Source: Xanthoparmelia taractica (Eukaryota; Ascomycota; Lecanoromycetes; Lecanorales; Parmeliaceae). From it: a DNA stretch of 60,794 bases. Of the stretch, positions 33,230 through 45,670 are shown one piece after another. The stretch spans positions 1 to 60,794 of the forward strand of contig JANQBS010000234.1 in assembly GCA_033085395.1 (NCBI GenBank). Direction: 5' to 3'. A model generated the notes under the pieces. That model was not told the DNA's origin, ran no database searches, and saw only the letters and a program-made list of their open reading frames with translations. The translations under genes and the position numbers were made by a program. Positions within the stretch are counted from its first letter, which is position 1. Each line of letters opens with the position of its first letter.

Positions 33230-33868
33230 TATGCTTTGGGGACTCTTTCTGAACCAGGTACTTATTGGCAAGGAAGTCGTGTCTTCTCGACATGATCACA
33301 CAGAGCAAATCATCGCCTGGCACAGTAACTAGGAGCACATTTGGGATCACGGGCATAAGAGTTCCATGGTTTCAGTCTCTGGCATCTTTGCCCCCTCTTC
33401 TTCCGATTCACTGGAGACCTTCGCGTCCTTGGTCTACCACTGGTATGTCTAGGAGCCTCAACATGACAAAAAAGATAGTATCACCCAGCTCTAACATTTT
33501 TTCTTTTCTCCTGGAACTACGCCTTCAAAGTTCAACACGGTCAAAGAAGGAAGGTGCATCAAGAATGACTAAAAGACACGGCTATCGTTCCAGCACTGGC
33601 ATGAGCTGATATGGAGGAGAGTAACAATACTGGATACTCATAAATTAAATCCAAAGAAGTGATGGGTGACCTTGGAGGTGGGAGATCGGTGATAGCACAG
33701 TGTTGTTGTTCACGGTGTTGGACAATGATCAGACGAAAGAGAGGGAACTTTGTTAGCACTTTCTTTTTAAGCCGCTAGTTCTAGTTCTAACTCTTTAAGG
33801 TCTAGCTTCATCTCAAACTTACGGTATCTTGGAGTCAGCGTCTGTGATACTCTCAAGCTGATGATGCG
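33230..33868. other. Intergenic region; possible 3' exon of the previous gene
   Basis: 33258-33332 could be a final exon of the preceding gene. The rest, up to the RIT1 start, is pyrimidine-rich near 33370-33520 and has no supported gene. Confidence 0.5.
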
Positions 33869-35446
33869 ATGGCTGTCGAATCCGCTTTCCCTACTTCTAT
33901 ATCCTCACTACTCCTTCCCTCTGTATCTCAAAGCTTCTCCAGTACCCTAGCCTTCCTAAAACGATCCACGCTGTGTACCACAAATCGCCTGCATTCGATC
34001 CATCATGACTCGCTGTTTGTCCAAAAGGTGGCCGCCAAATACAATCTTCCCCTTATTGCCAACGAGCGTTGCGGTAGTTGGTACATTCCTCCAGACCAAA
34101 AAGCTGGGAGTGCCTATTTCAAGAGTACGGATGGTCATTGGGGACAATGGAGCTTCAGTAAAAGGCGCTTGAATGTGCAGATACTGGATACAATAGGGAA
34201 ATATGGTGGGTTCGTGAGGATCATACATTCTATGTCCTTCGAGTGCTGGGTCTTTGGAATGCGGCTGATGGGTGCTATAGATGTATTATAGTTGACTCCA
34301 CACGAAGAGGTAAAAGCATGCCTGATGCGTTGAGCAAGACTATACCTATCTGGTGTGCTGTGATCAATCGGCTCCTATTTGGAGAGATGCACGAAAGTCA
34401 GAAGCTTAGCACGCCTAATGACGTTGTGGGTGCATCGGAGCATTCACATATTGAGCCGCTTCTTCATGGATTTGTTGCTGGTGTGAAGGTAAACAAGACT
34501 TATGTCCTGAGCTGTGAAGTCCCAAAGCTGACGAAATAGGATCTCAGCCTTGACATATCCTTCTTACGCTCGGTCTTAAAGAAGCCACTCCGACCATCCT
34601 GGGTTACCCCCGACTCAATGTCTACACACGATATTACTCTTTCCACAGATTTCCACACCATAATCTGCTGTACAGCATCCAGACGTGTGTTTGGCGCAGA
34701 GATGACGGAAGATGGATACATTCAAGGAGCTGGAGACGACAGTGAAGGGTGGTCAAAGGGCCTAACGCCAACCTTATTTTGGAGGCACAGTGAACAGCTT
34801 CTAGCAGCAGTCGAGGAGAACATGCCGGATCTCATTCAAGGTCTGATCACTATGGATCAGGGTCATAGTGCTGCTAGTGGTGACGCTGTAAAGATTGGTT
34901 CCACAAGGCTCTACATCGGCACTTTGTCGGGCGCTGCGCAGACCCAGCAATATGACGGTGTTGTTATCTGTGGTGGCACCGCGCCCTCGACGCCAGATCA
35001 GGAGAACAAGTACGATGGAGTGAAGAGAGTCCTGAATCTATCATGTGGCGATGGGAAGCTAGGCAGTCGAGCTCTTCGCTCTCAATTACCTCACATCCCT
35101 CCATTCATTGCCAATCTTCCGGACTACAGCTCTGCACCAAAGATTATATTCTTGTGTCTCACCGGAAAAGATCTGTCTGTTGGGGTTGCGCTGACCGTAC
35201 TTTGCCTGTTCTTTGACGATAACTGTGAGTTGCTCTTTTCTTCCTCTTCCATGCACAGTCCGTATCGCTCATCAGCTGACCTTTATCCTTGTAGACCGTT
35301 TCAGTCGCCATGCCACCGGTGCGCCAATGGACAAAGCTCTCGTTCGCAGACGTCTCGCCACTATCACAACCGCAAAGCCTGATACCAACCCCTCGCGCTC
35401 GACCCTACAGAGTGTGCATGCTTTCCTGATGCCTAGGCTTGACTGA
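33869..35446 (+). CDS. RIT1: Initiator tRNA 2'-O-ribosyl phosphate transferase (Rit1), 461 aa
   Basis: Rit1 adds a ribosyl phosphate from PRPP to A64 of initiator tRNA-Met, keeping it out of elongation. Exons: 33869-34209, 34281-34488, 34540-35224, 35295-35446, all in phase. The N-terminal part carries the family hallmarks LANERCGSWYIPP (here IANERCGSWYIPP), GSAYFKSTDGH and CIIVDSTRRGKSMPDAL (about 114-130), the last rebuilt exactly across intron 1. The C-terminal part has CLTGKDLSVGVALTV, the phosphate-binding loop of the DUSP-like domain known for this family. The protein is slightly shorter than the roughly 510 residues of yeast Rit1 but appears complete. It is a housekeeping gene and marks the end of the duplicated array. 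It is convergent with the permease gene, 214 bases away. Confidence 0.93.
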
Positions 35447-35660
35447 GAACCGTCTCCCGCTGGTCTCATTTAAGATGAAGGAAGACGAGCGACGTCGATC
35501 ATTATAGCTGAAGCAGACGATACCGAGCAACGCCAGGTTTCAGTCAAATCAAGAAAACCAGAATTGTACAGAAACGAGTGAAGAAACGCTTAGTAGACGG
35601 AAAATTGGCGGTGTTCTTTGGATGTGCACCTCACACTGCCAAAACACATTGAATTAAACA

Positions 35661-37703
35661 CTACTTAACCCTCAGCTCATCCTCCAACTCCTTCCAGTTT
35701 TTCCCACCACCAGCCGTACCCCCTCGCTCCCCCCCATCACCATCAACAGCCTTCCCCTCAACCGTCACCTCAACCCCTTCCTCACCCGCATACACCTCAT
35801 CCGGCAGAACCGCCCTCGAAATCATCGTCTCCGTCGGCGGGAACACGGTCGAAAGGACGACATATACCAGCGACGTGATGACGAAACCGAGGATCCACGC
35901 GAAGGTGTAGGGACGTTTACCGACGCCGACGTCGACGGAGGGATTGATGCTGTTGATGAAGCCCGGCAGGTTGGGCGCCACGCCGATAATGAAAGCGGCG
36001 ATGGCGCGGAAATTGACGCCGTACGTGTAGCGGTATATGCTGTTTAAAAGTCATGAGTCGGGATATAGCGTGCTTTTAAGAGGGGAAGAGGGAGGGAGGG
36101 AATACTGGACAAACGTACCCCTCGGGATGATACAGAGCGACGACGTCGTATTTCATATCATGGACCCACCAGAAATCCCAGACCAAGATCGCGGCGATGG
36201 GGCCCAAAAACACGCTATAAGCCGCCATGAAGTTCAAAAACCCGCTCGCGGTCGCCAGGATCTTCCAGGGCACCATGACCCATGCGATCAGGGCGCAGAT
36301 GAGCTGCCCGCGCCGAATGTTGATGTAAGAAGGGAAGAGCGCTGCCAAATCATTGGCAGCCGATAGACTGTTGGCCGAAATATTGACGCCCAACGCGGCG
36401 AGGGAAAAGGCGAACGCGGCGAAGAACTGGCATGCTCGATTGGGCCAGTTGGCGATGAGGGCAGCCGGGTTCCAATCCAGGGAGCCGTAGTGGGCCTGTC
36501 CGGCGGACGTGCACGCGATGCCAATGAAGGAGATGAAGGTGAAGACGATGGGGAGCATGGGTACGTACAGCCATTGCCATTTCACGCTAGCCTTGCTGTA
36601 GCGCGAGAAATCAGGCATGTTGACTGACAAGGTGCTGTAGTTGCCAATGACCTGATGATGTCGTTAGCGTCCCTCATTTACCTTTCAGATCGGAATTCTG
36701 GCCATGATATAAACTCACTGATGTGAGGGAAGAAAGCCAGGCGTAAGAGTACGCAGAACCCCCTACGGTGGCCTTGGCCGTGGAAGAAAGCAGCGGTCCC
36801 CCCGTACCGCCCGTAGAGCGGAACGCCCAGATGAGCATGGCGATGAAGCAAATGGGTACGAGGATGGACTTTGTGATGAAGAGGTAGCGGAGGTTGTTGG
36901 GGTGCATGTACAGGAACGGGATCTGTGCCAGCCAGACTGATCGCGCCAGTTGGTTAGCCTTTACCACACCACATCATCGTCCCTAACGTCGAAAGATACT
37001 GCCAGCGGGGATGGACAGTATCATTGATACTCACAAAGGAAAAATGACACCATCTGCGCCGTCGTGATGCCTTGGTCTACGGGGATATGATTCGGCAGCC
37101 TCGCGAAACTGGGCCAGATGGCCGTGATCATGACTTGGACCACATCACCGCCGTTGACCGTCTGGATCGCGAACCAGAACATGGCCAGTATGACTCTCGA
37201 TATTATAGCCACTAGACAGACGCACCATCATCAGCCTCTCTTCACCCCCACTTCTCCCCCAAACAGAATCCCCACCCAACAACCGAGAAGGATCAATCAG
37301 GCGTACCATAACTCCCCCAAAACCCCCACCCCGCCCTCGCCAGCACCGGAAACGGCGCATGATATATCACCCCCGTCGCCCCGTTCAAACTGATCACCAC
37401 ACTAACCAGCAAAAACGCCGTCGCGACAATCCCCAGCGCGTCCTTGTACGAGAGGCCGATGGCGAGGACGGAAGAGGCGAACTCCCACGTCGCGGCGTTG
37501 AAGGCGTCGGAGAACCAGTAGGCGATTAGGGAGGCTACGGTCCATTTGCGATCGAGGGGGCGGATGGGATCGAGGTCTTTATTGCTCCATCTGCTTGCAC
37601 CGCCCGACGAGGAGGAAGAGGGGGGGGAGAAGGCGGAGGGGACCTGCTCGACGCGCCATTTGGGGAGATGAAAGCTTGGATGAGGGCGGAATGTGCTGCG
37701 CAT
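35661..37703 (-). CDS. NCS1-family nucleobase/allantoin-type permease, 567 aa, five exons
   Basis: Proton-coupled plasma-membrane symporter family (Fur/Fcy/Dal4-like) for uracil, allantoin, uridine, thiamine or related compounds; the exact substrate is not readable. Exons on the minus strand: 37703-37307, 37211-37035, 36936-36719, 36651-36119, 36039-35661, in phase, rebuilding a protein of normal family length with about 12 hydrophobic segments. Family signatures: SNKDLDPIRPLDRKWT near the start, WEFASSVLAIGLSYKDAL, GWGFWGSY, FWFAIQTVNGGD, and the diagnostic NMPDFSRYSK, followed by SANSLSAANDLAALFPSYIN and DFWWVHDMKYDVVALYHPEG. The C-terminal tail is acidic and Gly-rich, as expected for a cytosolic tail. 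Fur-type more than Fcy-type by the N-x-P-D-F motif. Confidence 0.9.
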
Positions 37704-38252
37704 TTTTTTTATTTTTCTTTTGTGCTGCGCTGCTGCTGCGAGCTAGCAAGTACAAAGGAGGTGTACGAAGTACATCGCGTGCGAAGGGTGGGGAAAAAGG
37801 GTGGGTCGAAGTACCTATGTACTCTGCAGCAGATTGACCTCATCGTTGGGTTTTGCTTATCGAGAGAGAGAGCGAGAGTGTGCGCTTATCTACCTTAGAT
37901 ACATTATCGTGCTTGTGCAGCTTGTCCTTTAACGTACAGTGCCTTATCTTCTAAATGCTGCAACGCTAGGATATCGCGATAGCCGGGGCAAGTGGAAGGG
38001 GAACTACGTAGGGAGATTGGGGAGATTGGGCAGCTGCCTTTCTGGGTTAGGGGCTGGGTAGGGGGATGAGTGGGTAGGGCGTGGCTGTAGGGTTATCATC
38101 AGAATAGAATAAAGAATTTTCGGCCTGAACTGTGAAAGTCAGAGTCATGTTGATTTCTTAGCCATACAGGAATATGGTGCTAATGTGCGCTGCTGCTGCA
38201 GGCAAGGCCTTGCAGGAAGGTAGGTACATCCGCAATTCCATCTCTTCAACTC
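37704..38252. other. Permease promoter and reductase 3' flank
   Basis: 549 bases between two minus-strand genes: the upstream region of the permease and the 3' flank of the reductase. A T-rich run at about 37704-37720 lies in the permease leader. An internal short direct repeat (GGAGATTGGGGAGATTGGG near 38011-38030) is visible. No gene. Confidence 0.6.
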
Positions 38253-41200
38253 TTATTCCGTATGTATCATCTCCCTGTCGATCCAAGTCCAGATCTTCCT
38301 AAACTGTTCTTCGCCGATTGGTTTCACGTCTCGCATCGCAGGCGCTACGTTCCTCGTTTCAACCATTTCGAACACCACCTCTTCCTGCTTCTCCTCCTCT
38401 TGCGTACTCTTCTTAGCATTATCATTGCAATACGCGTTTTTCCACAAACCGATGAGTTTGCGTGCCGGATGCTTAGCCGCTTCTCCCGTAAGATTGTCGA
38501 GTTGCGAGACCCAGGTAGACGGCGTGACGATATCGAAAACGGGAATTACATTTTTTAGCCAAGATAGGAGATCTGCCCACGTGCTTTCGGTGGAGGGGTT
38601 GAGGAGGTGGTAGACTGGGATTTGTGAGCCATTGGCAGGTTTGGGTAGCGATGTTTCAATGACTGCTTGTGCGGCGACGTCCACTGGTAACCAGCCTAGC
38701 CTTTCTCCTTTTAGATTTGGGAGACTTCCGGTGACTTTCACGCTGCTTAGCATCAACGGCCAGGCTTCAGTAACGTTCCAAATGCCGCTTTCCGTGTCGC
38801 CGCAGAGCTGACCTATTCGTAAAACTGTGATATGATCTCTCAGTCGCGTACGGAGATGAGCTTGCTCGCATATGAATTCTGCGACCCATTTTGAGCGGGA
38901 GTAGCCTAGTGGCGAAGCCGATAAGGGGTCATGGGAGACACGCTCTGGAATGGGAGATCTCGTGTTGGGACCAAGCACGCTGGCTATAGATGAGCAGAAA
39001 AGGAATCGTGCGGGCCTTGTCTTCGGGGATGCGAGTGCAAGGTTTATGAGGTTTCGAAGACCGGCAATGTGGTCTTTTACGAAGCTAGACAGGCGCGTGC
39101 TAAAATTAACGGCCCATGCTGCGTGGATGACAAGAGTGGTCCGAGTAGCGAGATCTCTGTAGATGGAAGGAGGTAGACCGAGTTCTGGCTCGGAGAGCTT
39201 GCATGGGTGGCATGTGATCTTCGAGGCTGTAGAGCTCAGAGGAGCTTTGTTGCGGGCTAGGAGTGATTTGGAGATTCGTTCGTTGGCAGCTGTTGGAGAT
39301 GCAGCCCGGATGAGACAGTGGATCTCTGAGACATGAGGGGACGAGCGGAGGAGGGAAAGAATGTGGGCTCCGAGTGCACCGGTAGCTCCAGTGAGGATCA
39401 CGACTTCGCTAGAGGAGCTGGTGATATTGGTTGGGGCTGAAGATGCGGGAACAGGAGCAGTCAGATCCTTGAAGCTGCTGTATTCTTGTATTAGGTCTCG
39501 CATCAGCTGAATCTCGTCTTCTGTCTCCATTTTCTGTCCCTTGCCTAGGTTGAGAAGGTATTTGGAGAGGTTCTTGATCGTGCCGCAGTCGTAGACAACA
39601 TTGAGGGGCATTTGGTCGGCAGAGGAGGAAAGAATTTTGCTTTGTAGCAATGCCCTGATTTGCATGCAATGTACCGAGTCCACGCCAAAAGAGAACAAAT
39701 CTCCTTCTTCTGGGATAGTACTCGAAGTGTCTAAGACTTGTTGAATGACTTGTAATACAACGGTGGGTATCTCGTCGTCTGCCACTTTGGGTTCGGTCGA
39801 GGAAAGGACACCGTTCGCAGACATCTTAGAACCACTATCGTAGGCTCGTGCAATCTTCCGTGCGTACCTTTTCTCGGCTTGGCCGCGCATGATGGTACCT
39901 TTGCTGCTTTTCTCGAGACCAACAGCATCATTAGGCATCACCACCAGCATTGACTTGGACAGCCTAGTGTGACCCTGGCTTTCGGCGTTTATTTTCTCTA
40001 TCGACGGCCAGATGGCGCTGAGCAACTCGTCATCTGCCATGTCAACAGCACCAGCAGCTCGAAACAATAAAGCGCCAGGGATTTGACGGCCGTTACCAAA
40101 TATCAGCACATCACTTAGTAGTGGAGACGTAGCGATTGCATCTTCAAGCGGCGCAGGGTCAAATTTCTTTCCGGTGATCAATGTCAGCTGTGAATCTGCT
40201 CGAGAATGGTACTTCCATGCGTTTGATATTGTAGGATGTGGTGCGAAGAGATCTGCTGTTGCGTAGGAGCCATCATTTCGGTTCCGTTTCGCCATGTGGG
40301 GCCAGGACGAAAGAATTACCAACTCAGCCAAGCCATCCTCTTGCGGCTCGAATTTCAAATGCGGTGATGCATTGCTTCTTAGATATTGCCATTCCTTGTC
40401 GGTTGCAAAATCACGATACGATGACATGAGAAAGCCACACTCTGCACTGCCAAATCGAGAGACTAGATTTACCCCATTTCGAACAAGATCATCACCTATA
40501 TCCTGAGGAAGTGCAGCACCGCCAACCCCAACGAGTTCCATCTGCCCTAAAGTCTTTAGTCCTTCGTCTTCCGCCGCCAACATTTGCAAGACATAAGGGA
40601 CAGAAGAAAAGTACAGGATTCTAGGTGCCTGATGAGTCTCCATAGCCTGCCGAGCACACTCAAGGGATTTCAGCACATTGACGGATGTGATGGGTGCGTC
40701 TGCACCTGGAAAAAGCCAAATCATTGCACCGCTGGTCCATGCTCGAAAGCAGTCCGCTACGCCTCCATGATAGAGAGGTGTGGTTGTAAAGGTTGCCGTT
40801 TGATAGCCGTTATCGAACGTGGGAAGGACGCCTACGGCAGCACGATGAGTTTGAGGAATTGGCTTGGGTAATCCGGTAGAGGTGCCGGATGTGTGGTGGA
40901 GATACGCAACGTCGGATTCGGATAGCGGCCGTATAGCAAGCGGAGCATCAGGCCCAGTGACCTCTTCTCCGGCTTCTACCTTTGGCAAAACAATTAATTC
41001 CAACGACGAATCTGTGATACTTTGATATGCTGCTTTGGCGAGGCCGTCGTACATATCATCATAAATTAAGGTCGATACTTTGCACTCCCTGCATAGATGC
41101 GCGATGGCAGGAGGCTGACACTGCGGTCTGATACCTTGATTTTCGTATCAGCAGATTTACTAAAATAATGAACGATTGACATACGCAATCAGAAATGCGG

Positions 41201-41643
41201 AATATCCCAGCCTCATTAAAGCCAGCCATCCGAAGAGGAAGTCTATCGAGCTTGGGCAAAGAAAGGCTACGGTCTTAGAAGACTGGATTGGTGGTGATAG
41301 CAGGCCATTTTGGAGCAATCTATGCCCCAGCGATGTTGATAAATGCTGTAAATCTTGGAAAGCTGACACCGGCATGATTAGTCTCTCGTTCCTCGTGAGG
41401 AGTGTGCAGGGCTTGTTTACTATAGACTGTGTAGTTCCATTTGGTGTCTGTGTCTTTAATTCTAGGAGGTTTGGGGAAGCCAACTGCAGAACGGATGGGA
41501 TTTTGTCGTGCTTGAAGGTCAATGAGGTCGTTGACGGTCTTGTATGAATGCGGCTTCTCTGCATTCAGGGCTGCCGCTTGACCTAGGGTGCAGACGAAGT
41601 AATTGACATCAACCAGCGCTCCAGGTCGCTGTGCATCTGTCAT
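38253..41643 (-). CDS. NRPS-like carboxylate reductase (A-T-R), 1091 aa, three exons
   Basis: Activates a carboxylic acid as an acyl-AMP, loads it on a phosphopantetheine arm and releases it reductively as aldehyde or alcohol. Exons: 41643-41421, 41362-41185, 41127-38253, in phase; the two introns restore YTVYTFQDLQ and LIAPQCQPP, both typical of this family. Adenylation domain about 20-530 with the HTSGTSTGLPKP core loop near 210; thiolation site FGVDSVHCMQI near 614 (serine in the usual place); reductase domain from about 705 with the Rossmann motif LTGATGALGAHIL near 711 and YSRSK near 875. There is no condensation domain. The length matches fungal A-T-R enzymes. I chose the ATG at 41643 (MTDAQRPGALVD) because the next upstream in-frame ATGs add unlike sequence. 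The start codon is only about 180 bases from the transposon block. Substrate unknown. Confidence 0.9.
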
Positions 41644-41824
41644 TGTTGCTCTTCTTCTAGGTGGCCCATTACATTGGAAGGAGGAGACTTTTGAATACAA
41701 GGCTTGGTGATACTTGTTCGCTGTCAAAACTAAGTCTGCATTAACCCTGCCATCCATGACGATTCTGCATAAATTCTGCATAAGGATAAAGTGATGCTCG
41801 GCTACAACTGCCTAGCAAGAGAAT

Positions 41825-41880
41825 TACGGTGTTCGAGAGGGAGTCAGGGACCAAACCTTTTTTATTATTTGAACCATTAA
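41825..41880 (+). repeat. Left outer terminal inverted repeat
   Basis: Reads TACGGTGTTCGAGAGGGA, then a short insert relative to the right copy, then GGACCAAACC, a T-run, ATTATTTGAACCA. It pairs with 49779-49835 with a few substitutions and one indel. Confidence 0.75.
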
Positions 41881-42194
41881 AACCAAAATCCATATATCCT
41901 GATCTAATTTATTTATTATTTAATTTATTATTTATTATTTAAAATTAGTTTTTGATATTTATAATATAATATAATATAAAGATCTTACGAGTATAAAGAA
42001 GTATTTTTAAATTCATTATTTAATTTATTATTTAGTTTTTTATTTAATTTTTATTTAATTTTTTATTTATTATTATTAAAAAAGAAATTTAATAATAATT
42101 AATTAAAAAAATTTATTTTAATATCTCTTAATAATTAAAGTTTAATTAAAGTTTACTTTCTATATAATAATAAACTATTTAAATTAATTTACAG

Positions 42195-42219
42195 TTTACG
42201 GGTCGGAAAGATGTGATAT
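42195..42219 (+). repeat. Left inner terminal inverted repeat
   Basis: 25 bases starting TTTACGGGTCGGAAAG. It is the reverse complement of 49339-49363 except for two G/A differences, both of the kind RIP makes. It marks the left end of a small inner element of about 281 bp, later split by the retrotransposon. Confidence 0.7.
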
Positions 42220-42455
42220 ATTTGATGGTATGGAACTAGTTTTTCGAATACCATACCGAAAGGTATAAGATATCCCATACTCCCATTGGATTTTTAATAA
42301 ATATATTACGTAATATTTTTTTTATATTCTAAAAATACGTAAAAAGCTTAAGCGAACGCTTATATAATTATAAAATTCTATAAATAGATTAAAAAGATAT
42401 AATTTTTTAAAAAAAGTTGAAAAAAAGTTAAAAACGACTATATTCAATAGATACC

Positions 42456-42609
42456 TGTCATGGGAAAGGTCTGGGATTGATGATTGAAAAAAGTTGTTGA
42501 ATTCTAAGGGCCGCAGTGGCGGAGATCTGCTGGGGAAACTAATACAAATTTGGCCTAGCCTGCCCGATCCTTCCCCGATCTTCCCTTGGCATACAGGAAA
42601 ACCGTGACA
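42456..42609 (-). repeat. 3' LTR (left copy)
   Basis: 154 bases, TGTCATGGGAAAGG at one end and ACCGTGACA at the other. It differs from the right copy at three places that I can see, all G here and A there. Confidence 0.9.
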
Positions 42610-43539
42610 ACATCCCACAACAACAAAGAAAAAACAAGCGACCTCGCTTGCTTAGATATCGCTGAAAGCATATAATGTAGAAGTAGTTAGAATGCCATAA
42701 CAACAATAATCATTAATTGATATCTCCCCCCAATAATCACATAAACGCTATCGAGTAAAGAAAAGTAATTTCCGATTAACAATACTCGTTGAGTCGTTTG
42801 AATGCAGCTATAAGATAAGTAGATATAACGTAGTGTTAGATGACATTAGCAGTAATCATTGTATCCTTATACTATTGTATTAAGTCATCGAAGTTGGTGA
42901 GATCTCTAGCGTTATATTATTGATTATATTCAGGCCCGTATTTCAACCATCTAATAAGATACTATATAATATAGCCTCTATCTTTTCGAATAACTCGCTT
43001 ATTAAGAATTCGCTCTACTTCTCAGAACTTATACTCATTAATATCCCCTTTCACATACACACTATCTAGCTAATTAGAGATAGAACGACCATACGAATTA
43101 GAGCTAGAAGCAGGGGTAGACTTTAGTTGGGCAATGCTGAAGACCGGATATATATTCCAATGCCCTGAGATAGCTAATTTGTAGGCCTATTTGCTAATTT
43201 TCTATAGTATTTCGAATAAATCGATATACTACTAAGATAGCTTAATAATAATAATAGCAGTGATAGAGATGAAATAGCCTTTATGTAGTTATAAATAAGC
43301 TTAATCGCCTTGCTTAAGAAACATTAATTAATGCTTTCTATTATAGTGATATTTTTAATTTATCTGAGTAAATAAGATAATATTAGCTACCTAAATATAA
43401 GCAACGATAGACTAAGATAGAGATGCAGTGGCTTCTCTGAGCAGATTAAGTGGTCTGTTGAGTTAAAATCCATAAGCTAGTTCGTTAAGAGTTTTATTAT
43501 TAATCGTAGTTGAGATCGAGTTATTAAGTAGAGTTTGTA

Positions 43540-43800
43540 TACGCGAGAGAACTGATGGCCAGAGAGCGAGATTCTGCATGATATATAGATAGAATTGTAA
43601 TGCTATCTCCGCTATCTAATTGGTTCTCTCGCTACTTCTATTCGTCTGAAGATAATAGATAATCGAATAAAGTAAGTTCACTCCGAGCTTCTTAAAGAGC
43701 TCCGATTAAAGCTTAGAAAGAAACTTTCTATTACGATCCGTGAGCAAAACCCTTGAGATTCCCCAGTCTATAATATCAAGTCTATTAAGTAATGCAGCAG
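43540..43800 (-). pseudogene. Decayed retrotransposon integrase
   Basis: The minus-strand translation shows the integrase core pattern: DWGISRVLLTDRN (second catalytic Asp region), KKLGVNLLYS, and TNRSSERTN followed by a stop where the family has Gln. A second stop sits where Trp is usual in the FW pair. Broken by several stops. Confidence 0.75.
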
Positions 43801-45329
43801 CTTATTAAGCGATAGAGTAGTTCTTTTTGTCAGATACGAAAGTTATCTTCTTTATAAACTTATCTATCATAGAAAAAATAATATCGAGTTTTTTATTTAC
43901 TAATTTTAAGAATGTCAAAATAAAATCTAAAGTAAGTGTATAAAACGGCACTAACGAAGACTTGATTGACTGTAGGGAGCCATAAGGGCGATATCGACGT
44001 GTTTGAAGAATAAGATATTAAGGGTAGAATCTAATGTACTGCCGGAGATGTTTAACTAATTTATATATATATTAGATATTCGAAATTCTCTTATAAGACC
44101 TCTTAAATCTTAAATAATCATCTTTATAAGCTATCTCAAGAACGATTTTGATTATACTTTAAGATATATAAAGGCGCTACACGTCGATAAGCTTGCTAAC
44201 ATAAAAGAAAAGATTTTGATATCCCTATGTAGTGTTTATATGTCTATCACGAACGAAAGAAAAATTAATAACGTTCTCGTTGATATTCTTATTCTTAGTT
44301 ATTAAAGTAGAGATTCTAATATAGAATAAGTCTATCTTATAGCTATCTTCGAGGCCTTTAAGAAACGTAGAACTTATCTCTATAAGTATAATAGTGAAGA
44401 GAGTATTTAGCTTATTATGCTTATTAGAAAAAGATATATTGTTAGCACTTGCGAGTCTTGAAAGTATATCGGGGACGATATGCTTCTTTCTAGACTTGTA
44501 TCGAATATCGAGACGAAATTATCTAAGAAATTGAGAAGCTCTAATAAGATGAACGTTTATTCTTATAATAAAATTCGTTGAAGTAATAAATAATTGTTTT
44601 ATGATATCTAGAATAATAGAATAATCTATCTAAATAATAGTAGTATACTTCGAAGAGTCTACTAGATACCTTATTTTCTTAAGCACTCAGACGAAGTCTG
44701 CTACTTCTAGCTCTATTGATTAGTAGTTCTTCTTAGCTTAAATTAGGTCTCGAGAAAGAAATATAATTATTTAAATTGTAGTGCGGGAAGGCTATTTATT
44801 CGAACTAACTTCTCCGTTGACATGAAAGACCTATACTTCGAAACCGAACTCTTTTAAAGTATTTAAATCTATTCAAATTGATCTATTGAGATCGTGATGA
44901 ATAAGCATAGAAGATTGAGATAATACTGCTTGTAAGCTATTAAAATTAGTCTTCTTCGTCTTATTTAATAAAGATAATTTAAAGCGTGAAGAATACGTAC
45001 AACGGGAATTGTCTTTTAATGAGACTTCTTTTAAAAGCCTTGTCTTAAGATTCTATAAGAGTGCTATAAGTTATATATAGTAATAAACTAAGCTACGAAG
45101 ATAGCCTATTAGACCGAGATAATGCTCTAAGTCTCTAAGAATTGCGGGATAGTTTAGCTTAATAATCGCTTTGAGCTTATCATCTACAGTAGTCATTTTT
45201 AAAGAATCAACATATCGATTAAGTAGATTAATATTTGAGTATCTTAGAAAGGTCTTTTTAGAGGCGATTGAGATATTATACTTAATTAGTAGCTAAAAAA
45301 GTCTTCTCAAGTGATAGAGGTGCTTAGAG

Positions 45330-45670
45330 AAGCTATTAGATTCAATAACAATATCATCAATATAGGCCTAAGCGAAATCTTTGAGAGCTCTTAGAATATA
45401 ATTAATTCTTCTTTATACATAGATAATTAAGTTCATATAGTCTATAATTGAAACGTTGAATATTTCTTACCCGCGGTGAGTAATTATTATAAGCATATAT
45501 CGATAGTCGAGATATATAAGTCATTAATAGAAGAATAATACTATATTTAGCACTATTAGATAAGTGTAATTAAGTAGCTTCGAGATAATATTAGATTAAA
45601 GAGGCACGAAATAGACGTCTGATATAATAAGATCATTCAGCCCACGAATATCAATTACTACTCTATTCTT
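45330..45670 (-). pseudogene. Decayed retrotransposon reverse transcriptase
   Basis: Minus-strand pieces in one general frame with stops: RVVIDIRGLNDLI, ITHRG, LRALKDFA and the catalytic AYIDDIVIES at about 45336-45367. This matches fungal Ty3/gypsy reverse transcriptases of the THRGQE/YVQRQ subgroup. The stops fall at codons that are usually Gln or Arg. Confidence 0.8.

Noticed and set aside
41160..41564. Separate upstream gene before the NRPS-like reductase
   Set aside because: The two overlapping frames are exons 1 and 2 of the reductase; splicing at 41420 and 41363 restores the adenylation-domain start.
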